Assembly (NCBI GenBank): GCA_017577365.1
Contig: PKRJ01000026.1
Location: forward strand, 1 to 44,626
Length of the DNA: 44,626 nt
Source of the DNA: Gammaproteobacteria bacterium
GTDB taxonomy: Bacteria; Pseudomonadota; Gammaproteobacteria; Steroidobacterales; Rariloculaceae
Reading direction: 5' to 3'
The translations under genes and the position numbers were made by a program. Shown here one piece after another: positions 25,695 through 33,561 of the stretch. The notes beneath the pieces are model-generated. The model was not told the DNA's origin. It saw only the letters and a program-made list of their open reading frames with translations, and searched no databases. The first letter of the stretch is position 1. Every line of letters starts with the position of its first letter.

Positions 25695-26614
25695 GTCCGA
25701 TCGGCTTCGCGTTGCACGGAATGACCGCCGAACGCGTTGCGCAGCAGCGCGAGCAGGCGTGCGCCGTAATCGGCGCGGCCTTGCGAGGCGAAACGCATCA
25801 TCAGCGCGGTGCTGATCACCGGCGCGGGAATGCCGCGCTCGATGGCCTCGATCGCGGCCCAGCGGCCTTCGCCCGAGTCGGCGACCACGGGAGCGGCATC
25901 CGCGAGCTTCGCCTCGTTCTCGAGGATCGGCGCGATCAGATCGAGCAGCCAGCTCCGAACGACGCTGCCGTGGCGCCAGACCTCGGCGATCGCGGCCACA
26001 TCGAGATCGAAATCCTTGCGCGCGTCGAGAAGGGCGAAGCCCTCGGCGTACGCTTGCATCATGCCGTACTCGATACCGTTGTGGACCATCTTCACGAAAT
26101 GGCCGCTGCCGGTCGGACCGCAATGCAGCCAGCCGCGGTCGGGCGCCGGCGCGAGCGCGCGGAGCGCCGGCTCGAGGCGTTTCACCGCCCGCTCGGGGCC
26201 GCCGACCATCAACGCGTAGCCTTCCGTGCGGCCCCAGATCCCGCCCGAGACGCCGACGTCGACGAACCATAGGCCACGCTCGCCGAGCTTTCGTCCGTGC
26301 TCGATGGCGTCGCGATAGTGCGAGTTCGCGCCGTCGACGACGATGTCGCCCGCCTCGAGGCGCTCGGCGAGCAGATCGACGTGCTCGCGCGTGACCGGGC
26401 CCGCAGGCAGCATCAGCCACACGATGCGCGGGGGATCGAGCGCCGCGACGAGCTCGTCGAGCGAGGCGGCCGGAATCATTCCGCACTCGGCCGCGAGCGC
26501 CGCGACGGTCTCCTCGTCGCGCGTCGTTCCGACGACGTCGACAGACGCGGCGCGAAGCCGCCGCACCATGTTGCCGCCCATGCGGCCGAGTCCGATCATT
26601 CCGAGGCGCAACAC
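25691..26614 (-). CDS. gnd: 6-phosphogluconate dehydrogenase, short (GndA/YqeC-like) type
   Basis: A 307-residue enzyme that oxidatively decarboxylates 6-phosphogluconate to ribulose 5-phosphate. It is the short form (about 300 residues) rather than the 470-residue E. coli type; short forms often prefer NAD+. Motifs: MIGLGRMGGNMVRRL (nucleotide binding), VDVGVSGGIWGRTEG (substrate binding) and HFVKMVHNGIEYGMMQAYAE with the catalytic Lys. The start is a GTG preceded by GGAAGGAGG, a strong ribosome-binding site. It is the first gene of the gnd-zwf-pgl-outer-membrane-protein operon. The inverted-repeat element at 26715-26822 lies just upstream. Confidence 0.93.
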   Translation of the reverse strand: MLRLGMIGLGRMGGNMVRRLRAASVDVVGTTRDEETVAALAAECGMIPAASLDELVAALDPPRIVWLMLPAGPVTREHVDLLAERLEAGDIVVDGANSHYRDAIEHGRKLGERGLWFVDVGVSGGIWGRTEGYALMVGGPERAVKRLEPALRALAPAPDRGWLHCGPTGSGHFVKMVHNGIEYGMMQAYAEGFALLDARKDFDLDVAAIAEVWRHGSVVRSWLLDLIAPILENEAKLADAAPVVADSGEGRWAAIEAIERGIPAPVISTALMMRFASQGRADYGARLLALLRNAFGGHSVQREADRT

Positions 26615-26714
26615 GGAACCTCCTTCCGTTCCGCGTCCTCGAGCAAGTCGCGTGCCATGTCGGCGGGCCTGCACTGCATCGCCGACGTGCAAACCAGCGC
26701 GCGGTTCTACGCAT

Positions 26715-26822
26715 GGCTCGATGCCGTGAGTCTTCGCGGGAGCGTGCGAGCCACGGATGGCGAGCCCGCAGCGCACAGGGAAGTGCTCGCAGCGGTCCCG
26801 CGAAGGCTCACGGCATCGAGCC
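26715..26822. repeat. Long inverted-repeat element, copy 2
   Basis: Arms of 30 bp (26715-26744 and 26793-26822) with two mismatches, one of which would be a G-U pair in RNA, flank a 48-bp centre. The centre holds two small hairpins: GCCACGGATGGC (4-bp stem) and GCACAGGGAAGTGC (4-bp stem). A folded transcript would be a three-way junction. It shares the 13-bp core CTTCGCGGGAGCG with the element at 13402-13505. It separates the FtsX-like permease gene from gnd, both on the minus strand. Confidence 0.85.
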
Positions 26823-26846
26823 TTGCCTCGAGGCCTGGGGGGAGGG

Positions 26847-28115
26847 CTAGCGCAGCCCGATCGACGGCTCGAGCTTCGAGACGCGGTAGCCGCCCGCGGC
26901 CGCCGCGAGCGTCGCGGCGACGAGAGTCAGCACGAGCGCGAGCGCGAGGTGCGACGCGCGGATGCGGCAGACCGGCTCGCCGCCGCCGATGCTCGAGGCG
27001 AAGAGCCCGTTCAGGAGCGCCTCGACGGCGAAATACGCGCCGCAGGCGAGCGCCCACGCCGCGGCGGCCGTGAACGCCGCCTGCACGATCGGGAACCAGA
27101 CGATGTCGCGCGTGCGAAAGCCGATCAGACGAAGCACGCTGAACTCGCGCCGCTTGCGGTCGACGTTCGCCCAGACGCTCGTCGCGAACGACAGGCAATA
27201 GCCCGCGACGGCCATCGCCGCGATGATCCAATAGACGATGCCGAGGTTGCGATCGAGCGTTTGCACGAGCGAGATGTCCGCGAGGCTCGTGCGCACGTCG
27301 ATGTTCTGATCGAGGAAGTAGGCCCTGAGCGTCGCGACGTCGTCGAGCGTGCGCGCGTACATCCGAAAGCCTGCGAACGCGCGATCCGCAGGGCGCGGCG
27401 CGCTCCCGTCCCAGCCGAGCTCGGGCACGGCGCGCCCGTCGAGAAAATCCTCGACGGCGACGAGCAGCGCGCCCGAGACGAAGAGCCCGTCGCGCGCGAA
27501 TGCGGCCGGCGGCGCGACGCCGGCGACCTCGAGCGGCAAACGCACCGTCTCGACCTCGCCGCTGCGCGTCCGCGTCACGATGCCTTCGACGCGGTCGCCC
27601 GCCGAAGCGCCGAGGCGCTCGGCCAACGACCACGACAAGAGCGCGGTCCGGAAACCCTCCGGAGCCTCGAGCTCGGGGCCGAGCACGGGGTCGCCCGCCG
27701 CCGAGGGAATCAGCTCGACGTCGACGATCCTTCCGACGTCGCTGTCGGGCTTGCGCAGCTTGATCGTTGCGGCGAGCGAGCGCGTCCGCGGCACGACGAA
27801 CGCGACGTCGCCGCGCGCTCGCATCGTGTCGAACCACTGCGGCGTGAAGTGACCGCTCGTGACCGGCGAGATTTCCCGATAGCGGGGATTCTCGACGAGC
27901 GGATCGAGCAGGTTCGCGATGATGCCGTACCGCAGCCCGAACAAGACCAGAAGCGGAATCAGCACGGCCGCGAGCGCGAGGACGGAGCAGCTCGAAAGCA
28001 CCCACTCGTGACGGTAGTCGTCGAAGGCGAGTCCCGCGACGAGGCGCGCTCGTGCGCGCGTCAGCCCCTGTGCAGCTGGCCGGTCGATGGAATCTTGCGG
28101 TACCGCGCGTGACAT
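26847..28115 (-). CDS. FtsX/MacB-like permease, TagS-like candidate
   Basis: A 422-residue inner-membrane protein. The first helix (about residues 40-65, SVLALAAVLIPLLVLFGLRY) is followed by a periplasmic domain of roughly 220 residues. Three C-terminal helices belong to an FtsX domain: YWIIAAMAVAGYCLSFATSV, a second after the loop RREFSVLRLIGFRTRDIVW, and ALALVLTLVAATLAAAAGGY. The loop with RLIGFRTRDI is the typical FtsX coupling region. It lies 43 bp after the ATPase gene. The order vWA protein, ATPase, permease is like ppkA-tagT-tagS of type VI secretion loci, so TagS is a candidate relative. Lipoprotein-release (LolE-like) permeases are an alternative. Confidence 0.85.
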   Translation of the reverse strand: MSRAVPQDSIDRPAAQGLTRARARLVAGLAFDDYRHEWVLSSCSVLALAAVLIPLLVLFGLRYGIIANLLDPLVENPRYREISPVTSGHFTPQWFDTMRARGDVAFVVPRTRSLAATIKLRKPDSDVGRIVDVELIPSAAGDPVLGPELEAPEGFRTALLSWSLAERLGASAGDRVEGIVTRTRSGEVETVRLPLEVAGVAPPAAFARDGLFVSGALLVAVEDFLDGRAVPELGWDGSAPRPADRAFAGFRMYARTLDDVATLRAYFLDQNIDVRTSLADISLVQTLDRNLGIVYWIIAAMAVAGYCLSFATSVWANVDRKRREFSVLRLIGFRTRDIVWFPIVQAAFTAAAAWALACGAYFAVEALLNGLFASSIGGGEPVCRIRASHLALALVLTLVAATLAAAAGGYRVSKLEPSIGLR

Positions 28116-28158
28116 GGTTCGAGCGAAATCGTCGAGAGCTCCGGGACGGCGAGAGGGG

Positions 28159-28908
28159 TCAGGCGGCGGCCTTGGCTCGACTCGAGACGCGGACGGACAT
28201 CGACACGTCGTCGACGTGCTCGATCTCGTGCGTGACGAGCGTGAAGCCGGCGTTGCGCACGAGCTCGTGCGCGTGACTCGCGACGATCAGCGTGACGTTG
28301 CGCTCGTCGGCGAGCCGCGCGAGGAGCCGCGTGATGCGCTGCGCGTTCAGCGGATCGACAGCGGCCGTGGGCTCGTCGGCGATCACGATCGGCGGGTCGT
28401 GCGCGAGCGCACGGGCGATCGCGGCGCGCTGGCGCTGTCCGACCGAGAGCGCCGCGGGCAGCTTGTCGAGCTGCTGCTCGATGCCGAGACGCGCCGCGAG
28501 CTCTTCGGCGACGTTACCGAGCGAAAGGCCGAGCAGCCGGCGCGACAGCTCGATATTCCGACGCACGGTCAGATACGGCAGCAGCCCGCCGTGCTGGAGC
28601 ACGTAGCCGATATGACGGCTGCGCCAGACGCTCAACCGGTCCGACGCGTCCATGTGCCACGCCGCGTCGACGTCGAGCTCGTCACCGTCGGCTAGCGGAC
28701 GAAACAGAAAGCGCTCCGCCTCGCTCGGTTTCAGGATCATCGCGAGCAGCTCGAGCAGCGTGCTCTTGCCGGCGCCGCTCTCGCCGACGAGCGCGAGCTT
28801 AGCGCCTCTCGGGACGTCGAGCTCGGAGATGTCGAGCCGAAATTCGACGCCGCCTGCGCCGTACGTTTTCGTGACGTTGCGCAGCGAGTAGACGGCGTCG
28901 ACGCTCAG
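28159..28908 (-). CDS. ABC transporter ATPase, TagT/LolD-like, with CTG start
   Basis: A 249-residue ATPase. Motifs: Walker A GESGAGKSTL, signature LSVGQRQRAA, Walker B IVIADEPTAAVDP and H-loop ASHAHELV. No in-frame ATG, GTG or TTG lies near the homology start; the first plausible codon is CTG at 28908-28906. It overlaps the upstream stop as CTGA and has GGAGG seven bases before it, exactly as ATGA/GTGA couplings elsewhere in the window. The reading CTG-AGC-GTC gives (M)SVDAVYSLRNVTKTYG. The protein would power the FtsX permease downstream. The linked vWA and permease genes favour a TagT-like role over macrolide or lipoprotein transport. Confidence 0.87.
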   Translation of the reverse strand: MSVDAVYSLRNVTKTYGAGGVEFRLDISELDVPRGAKLALVGESGAGKSTLLELLAMILKPSEAERFLFRPLADGDELDVDAAWHMDASDRLSVWRSRHIGYVLQHGGLLPYLTVRRNIELSRRLLGLSLGNVAEELAARLGIEQQLDKLPAALSVGQRQRAAIARALAHDPPIVIADEPTAAVDPLNAQRITRLLARLADERNVTLIVASHAHELVRNAGFTLVTHEIEHVDDVSMSVRVSSRAKAAA

Positions 28909-30839
28909 GGCAGGGCCTCCAGCAGCAACGGATAGACGGAATCGCCGTCGACCGGACCGCCGTCGAGCGAGACCCACAGGTCGACGTTGTCGTGCAGCGC
29001 GCGATAGTACGCGACCTTGCTGTCGAGCTGATTGATGAACTCGAACTGCTGCGCCGCCGACCATTGCTGCCAATCCGAAAGGTCGATGTGCATGACCTCG
29101 CTCTGGTACGGCAGCCCCTCGATGTACTCGCGCATGTAACCGAGCTCCGCAAGCGTCGTTCCGCCGCCGACCGCGGCCTGGACCGCCTCGGGATCGCGGC
29201 TGATGATCGCGGCGAGGCTGCGCAGCTCGTCGAGGAAACTCTGCGGCGCGAGCGCGCCTTCCTCGGCCCGCTCGACGACGCGCCGCAGCACGTCGTGCAG
29301 GTCGCTCAGCTGATCGCGGGTGAGCAGCACGCGAACGTCGATCGAGCGCTCGTCCGGATCGGCCAGGTCGCGGTCGATCATCCACGCATCGAACAGCGCC
29401 GGCGCTCCGCCGTCGTCGGTTTGCTGCAGGTAATCCATCCTGAGCGCATAGCCGAGCCGCGCGACCTTCTGCTGAAATGCCGAGAGCTCGCCGTCGGCCC
29501 CGGAATCGATCGCCGGCATCGACTGCAGCGGTTGGAAGCCCTGCGCCGCGGCGGCCACCTGCGCCGTGAGCTGACGCATCATCGCGCCGAGTGCCTCGCC
29601 GAAATCGTCGACGTCGCCCGCCTCGATCGGATAATAGAACGAGCCGATGCCGGGGACCGTCGAGAGGGCTCGATACTCCTGCTCGGCGAACGCGTGGGTC
29701 TCGCGGCCGACCTCGGTCTTCAAATGGATCGTCCACAGCGCGATCCGAAGGTCCGAGAGCCGCGCCGCGAGATCGCTCGTGTCGAGGCCCGTCGTTGCGC
29801 GCGGATCGTCCGCGAGTCTCGGGCCCGCGTCGGTGATCAATATGACGTAACGCGCGAAGTAGTCACGCCAATCCATTGATTCTATTGCTTCGAGGACGCC
29901 AGCATACGCGTCCTCGTTGAAACCTTCGCTCGAGATATTCGACGCGTCGACCGCGGCGACCTGCGACAGGAACTCGTCGCCGCTCCCCGTGAGGGTCGCG
30001 AACACGCGGGAAACATAGCCGAGCTGCGGCACCGCGTCCGTGCTGTCGCGGAAGCCGACGAGGCCGTACGCGACCTTGTCCGAGAGGCCCGCCTGCTCGA
30101 TCTCCGCGTACACGTCGCGCATGATCTCGCGCGTCCGCTCGATATACGGCCGCATCGACTGCGTCGTATCGATCACGAACACGATTGCCGCGCGGTATGG
30201 GTCGTTCGCGGGATCGCGGAGCGGCACGCTCGCGACGCGCAGCAGCCGACCCTGATGCGGGCCGATCAGCACGTCCTCGTGGCTCAGGATCGGCACCAGA
30301 TAGAAGTTGCGGCGGATATCGATGAAGCCGTCCGGCTGGATCGCGGCGATCGGCGTACCTTCGACGTTGCCGGCGATCGCCTGCTCGCGGAGCGCTTCGT
30401 AGCCCGCGACGTCGTTCGTGTCGACGAGGCGTTTCAGCGCGTCGCGATTCTCGAAGAGCAGCACGCGCGGGTGCTCGGCCGGATCCTTGAAGCCGATCGT
30501 CAGCGTCTGTTGCCAATCGACGGCCTGCTCCGCGGGCAGCCAGCCGTCGATGCGGCCGTTGCTGTCGACGCCGACCTGCACATAGGTGCGCCCGTCGCTC
30601 GTCTCGCGCCCGTAGACGTAGAAGACGGTGAAGGGCGTGACGGGTTGCGCGTACGCGGTGGAGGCGCCGGGCGCGTCGAGCAGCATCGCGCCGGGGACGG
30701 CGATGACGCGCTGATACAGCGCGCGCTTCCCCTCGACCGTCAGCGGGCGGGCTTGCTGGGCCTCCGCGGCCACGTGCATCGCGGCCGTCGCGGCGATCAA
30801 GAGAGCGGTGAGTCCTAATCGCATCGTTCGGGCTCGCAT
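28905..30839 (-). CDS. Periplasmic von Willebrand A protein, PpkA C-terminal-like
   Basis: A 644-residue exported protein. After a signal peptide (ending near AAEAQQ), an SH3-like region of about 100 residues (VPGAMLLDAPGASTAYAQPV, later DGWLPAEQAVDWQQTLTIGF) precedes a von Willebrand A domain with MIDAS-type motif FVIDTTQSM and later ILITDAGPR. The long C-terminal part has helical segments and no known motif. The SH3-plus-vWA order resembles the periplasmic half of the type VI kinase PpkA, but no kinase domain or cytoplasmic part is present. The stop overlaps the ATPase CTG start. The ATG at 30839 (MRARTMRLG) lies 4 bp after the Sel1 gene stop; an ATG five codons later is an alternative. Confidence 0.8.
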   Translation of the reverse strand: MRARTMRLGLTALLIAATAAMHVAAEAQQARPLTVEGKRALYQRVIAVPGAMLLDAPGASTAYAQPVTPFTVFYVYGRETSDGRTYVQVGVDSNGRIDGWLPAEQAVDWQQTLTIGFKDPAEHPRVLLFENRDALKRLVDTNDVAGYEALREQAIAGNVEGTPIAAIQPDGFIDIRRNFYLVPILSHEDVLIGPHQGRLLRVASVPLRDPANDPYRAAIVFVIDTTQSMRPYIERTREIMRDVYAEIEQAGLSDKVAYGLVGFRDSTDAVPQLGYVSRVFATLTGSGDEFLSQVAAVDASNISSEGFNEDAYAGVLEAIESMDWRDYFARYVILITDAGPRLADDPRATTGLDTSDLAARLSDLRIALWTIHLKTEVGRETHAFAEQEYRALSTVPGIGSFYYPIEAGDVDDFGEALGAMMRQLTAQVAAAAQGFQPLQSMPAIDSGADGELSAFQQKVARLGYALRMDYLQQTDDGGAPALFDAWMIDRDLADPDERSIDVRVLLTRDQLSDLHDVLRRVVERAEEGALAPQSFLDELRSLAAIISRDPEAVQAAVGGGTTLAELGYMREYIEGLPYQSEVMHIDLSDWQQWSAAQQFEFINQLDSKVAYYRALHDNVDLWVSLDGGPVDGDSVYPLLLEALP

Positions 30840-30843
30840 CGTG

Positions 30844-31362
30844 TCATTTCCATTGCAGCAGGAGGCGCTCGGCCTCGGCATTGCCGCGCGCCGCCTCGTC
30901 GTCGGCCCAGCGCTTGAGCGCGTCGAGCCGACCGGCCGCTTCGCCGACGCCGCCTTCGAGCGCTTGCGAATACCACCGATACGCCTGGAACGCGTCCGGC
31001 TTCGACATCAGGCTTCTCGACGGGTCGTGGTGGAGCGGGTCGTACATCGTGCCGAGCTCGAACGCCGACCGTGCATGACCGTTGCGCGCGGCGAAGAAGT
31101 AGAGGAGCTGTGCATCCGCGAGCCGGCCTTCACGCTGGTGTTCCTGCGCCTCGGCGAAGATCTCGTCGTAATCGACCTGACCGTCGTCGCCGGCTTCTCT
31201 GTACTTCGCAATCGTTTCGCGCGCGGCGTCGCCGCGCTCGACCGCCGGGGCGGCGCGCTCGCCGGGCGGTGCCGTCGGCGACGGCGCGAGCAAGAAGTAC
31301 ACCGCGGCGATCAGGACGATCGCGGCCGCGACCACGGCCGCGGCGACAAGTGGACGGCTCAT
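30844..31362 (-). CDS. Membrane-anchored Sel1-like repeat protein
   Basis: A 172-residue protein with an N-terminal membrane anchor (LVAAAVVAAAIVLIAAVYFLL, residues about 5-25), a Pro/Ala-rich linker, and then helical repeats of Sel1/TPR type: YFFAARNGHARSAFELGTMY and AYRWYSQALEGGVGEAAGRL. Sel1 repeats usually mediate protein-protein contacts, here probably in the periplasm. It is the first gene of the four-gene vWA/ABC/FtsX operon, with 4 bp to the next start. It may act as the assembly partner of the vWA protein. No enzyme activity is suggested. Confidence 0.82.
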   Translation of the reverse strand: MSRPLVAAAVVAAAIVLIAAVYFLLAPSPTAPPGERAAPAVERGDAARETIAKYREAGDDGQVDYDEIFAEAQEHQREGRLADAQLLYFFAARNGHARSAFELGTMYDPLHHDPSRSLMSKPDAFQAYRWYSQALEGGVGEAAGRLDALKRWADDEAARGNAEAERLLLQWK

Positions 31363-31512
31363 ACGGTTACTCCGACTGCCGAAAGCCGAGCGCGCCGAGA
31401 GCGCAAAACCGAGATCCGCGATGCTCGCTCCCCCGGAATTCGATCGGCATCATTGCTTTCCACCTTATACCTTTAGCGGAATCTGCGCAAAGCCGGGTGT
31501 CCGCTTGGGAGT

Positions 31513-33561
31513 ATGATCGTCCGAACCATGAGCTCACGTCGCCCCATCGGACGGACCGGCCGCCGGCTCGCGGTGCGCGGGCGGCGAATCGGCCGGCGTC
31601 TCGTGCGAAGCCGCGCTGCACGGCGCGCCGCGGCCGCGGCTGCCATTGTCGTCGTGGCGTTCGCCGTCGGCGTATGGGGTGTGATCCCCTATGCCGTCGC
31701 GACGAGCCTCGAGCGGTGGGCCTATGCGGCGCCCGGCCGAACGGCCGCCGCGACTCGCGTCGGCGTCGATCCTTTCGAGCTGAGGCTGACGCTCGACGGC
31801 GTGACCGTCGGCAGCGACGGCGCGACCTTGTCCGCGGAGCGCGCCGTCCTCGATTTCGGCGCCGCGGCGCTGCTCGGTCGGCGCATCGCGCTCGATGCGG
31901 TCCGTATCGAGCGCGCGGAGATCAAGGTCGACTCGCCGCGGGAGGTGCTGCGGCGCGTCGACGAGTGGCTCGAGAACCTTCGTTATCGAATCGAGCGGCT
32001 CGAGATCGACGCGACGGTGATCGAGTGGCCCGCGAGCTCCACTGCGGGCGCCGGCCGATTGAATGGAGTGACGTTCGCGGTCGGCGGCCTCGATCTCGAT
32101 GCTCCGGCGCCGGCCGCGTTCGAATTCGTGATCGGTGACGCGGCCGGCGGCCGCGTGCGCACCGAAGGAGAGATTCTGCCCGCACGGCGCGAAGTCTCCG
32201 CGCGCGTCGCCGTCGAAGACGTCGATCTCGGCCGAGTCGGCCAGTGGATCGCGGGGCGCAGCGTCGCGGACGGCACGTCGAGCGGCTCGATGACGATCGA
32301 TTGGCGAAGCCAAGATGGCGTCATCGCGTTGCGCGACGTCGACCTCGCCGTCCATGACGCGCGGCTCGGCGAAGGCTTTGCCGCGAGCGCGGTCGCTGTC
32401 GCCGGCAAGGCCGAGTTTCGCGCGGATCGTCTGATCCATGCCGACCTGGATGCCGAGCTCACGGACGGTGGCCGCGTGTCGTTATCGATCAGGAACGCCG
32501 AAGACCGCGCACATGACGTCGCGCTCCGTTTCGAGGAGATTCCCGCCGCGATGATCGCGCGGCATGCCGAGCGTCACGCGGGAAGAAGGATCGAACGGGG
32601 CGTCATCGACGCGGAGATCGAGTACCGGCAACGCGGCGACGATCTCGCGGGCGTTGCAACGCTGCGCGGCCGCGGGCTCGAGCTTGGCGCATCCGCCGAC
32701 CCCGACGAGGACGCGCGCATCGCTTTCGGTCTTGCGCTCCTCGAGAATGCCGACGGCGAAGCGGCGATGACCGTGCCGTTCGAAGCGAATGACGGCACTC
32801 GTTTGCCGCAGGCACTTGCCGAGACGCTGACCGAGCACCTCATGACGATCGCGGAGCGGCCGTTCGATGCGCTCGCGCGCGCGGGCGCGGCGAACGGCGC
32901 AACGCTCGACGCCGTGAGCTTCCGGCCCGGCGAAGCGGAGCCGGATCCGGAAGGGGCAGAAGCGCTCGCAGCGCTGGCCGACGCGCTGCTCGCGCGGCCG
33001 AGGATCGGCATTCGCGTTCACGGCGCCGCCGACGAGCGGGTCGATCGGGACGCGCTCGCGGCCGCGCAGATCGAGCTCCACGTCGCGCTCGAGACGGCGA
33101 GCGCGGAAGAGATCGCCCGCCCCAAGCCGATCGATCTCGACGTGCCGTTCCAGCGCGAAGTGCTGCACGAGATCGCGGTCGAGCGTCTCGGTGTCGAGCG
33201 GGTCGAGACGATCGCCTCGTATTTCACTCGCGACGCAAGCGGTGCGGTCGTCGAGGCCGAGCGCCGCGACTACCACCGCGCGCTCTTCGACGCGCTCGTC
33301 GAGAACGAGGCGATACCGCGCAACGCGCTCGAGAGGCTCGCGCGCTACCGCGCGCGTGCCATCGCCGCGCTCCTTGCGCGTCACGGCGTCGCGGAAGAGC
33401 GGATCGAGATCGCATCGCCGGTCGTGCTCGAAGCGGGAGAGCCGCAGACCATCGACGATGAGGTCCGTTCCGTGACGTCGACGCTGGAAGCCTTCCTCGC
33501 GGCGGATGCGGCGCTCGCCCGCTCCGCCGGCGTGGTGTTTAATGTCGCCGACCATGATTAG
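31513..33561 (+). CDS. DUF748 (AsmA-like) envelope protein
   Basis: A 682-residue protein with a basic cytoplasmic N-terminus and one membrane helix (AAAAAIVVVAFAVGVWGVIP, about residues 40-60), then a large periplasmic part. The start after the helix (PYAVATSLERWA) and the late segment with MTVPFEANDGTRLPQAL, SFRPGEAEPDPEGAEALAAL and RIGIRVHGAADERVDRDAL are characteristic of DUF748, which is related to AsmA/TamB proteins. These are thought to help lipid or outer-membrane homeostasis. It is shorter than many family members (about 1000). The ATG at 31513 is used; a second ATG follows at 31528. It overlaps glcD, so it appears to be co-transcribed with a metabolic operon. Confidence 0.85.
   Translation: MIVRTMSSRRPIGRTGRRLAVRGRRIGRRLVRSRAARRAAAAAAIVVVAFAVGVWGVIPYAVATSLERWAYAAPGRTAAATRVGVDPFELRLTLDGVTVGSDGATLSAERAVLDFGAAALLGRRIALDAVRIERAEIKVDSPREVLRRVDEWLENLRYRIERLEIDATVIEWPASSTAGAGRLNGVTFAVGGLDLDAPAPAAFEFVIGDAAGGRVRTEGEILPARREVSARVAVEDVDLGRVGQWIAGRSVADGTSSGSMTIDWRSQDGVIALRDVDLAVHDARLGEGFAASAVAVAGKAEFRADRLIHADLDAELTDGGRVSLSIRNAEDRAHDVALRFEEIPAAMIARHAERHAGRRIERGVIDAEIEYRQRGDDLAGVATLRGRGLELGASADPDEDARIAFGLALLENADGEAAMTVPFEANDGTRLPQALAETLTEHLMTIAERPFDALARAGAANGATLDAVSFRPGEAEPDPEGAEALAALADALLARPRIGIRVHGAADERVDRDALAAAQIELHVALETASAEEIARPKPIDLDVPFQREVLHEIAVERLGVERVETIASYFTRDASGAVVEAERRDYHRALFDALVENEAIPRNALERLARYRARAIAALLARHGVAEERIEIASPVVLEAGEPQTIDDEVRSVTSTLEAFLAADAALARSAGVVFNVADHD

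Noticed and set aside
26707..28005. A 432-codon minus-strand frame over the FtsX permease and the inverted repeat
   Set aside because: It is a different frame of the same strand, Arg/Ala-rich and without domains; the permease frame has the FtsX features.
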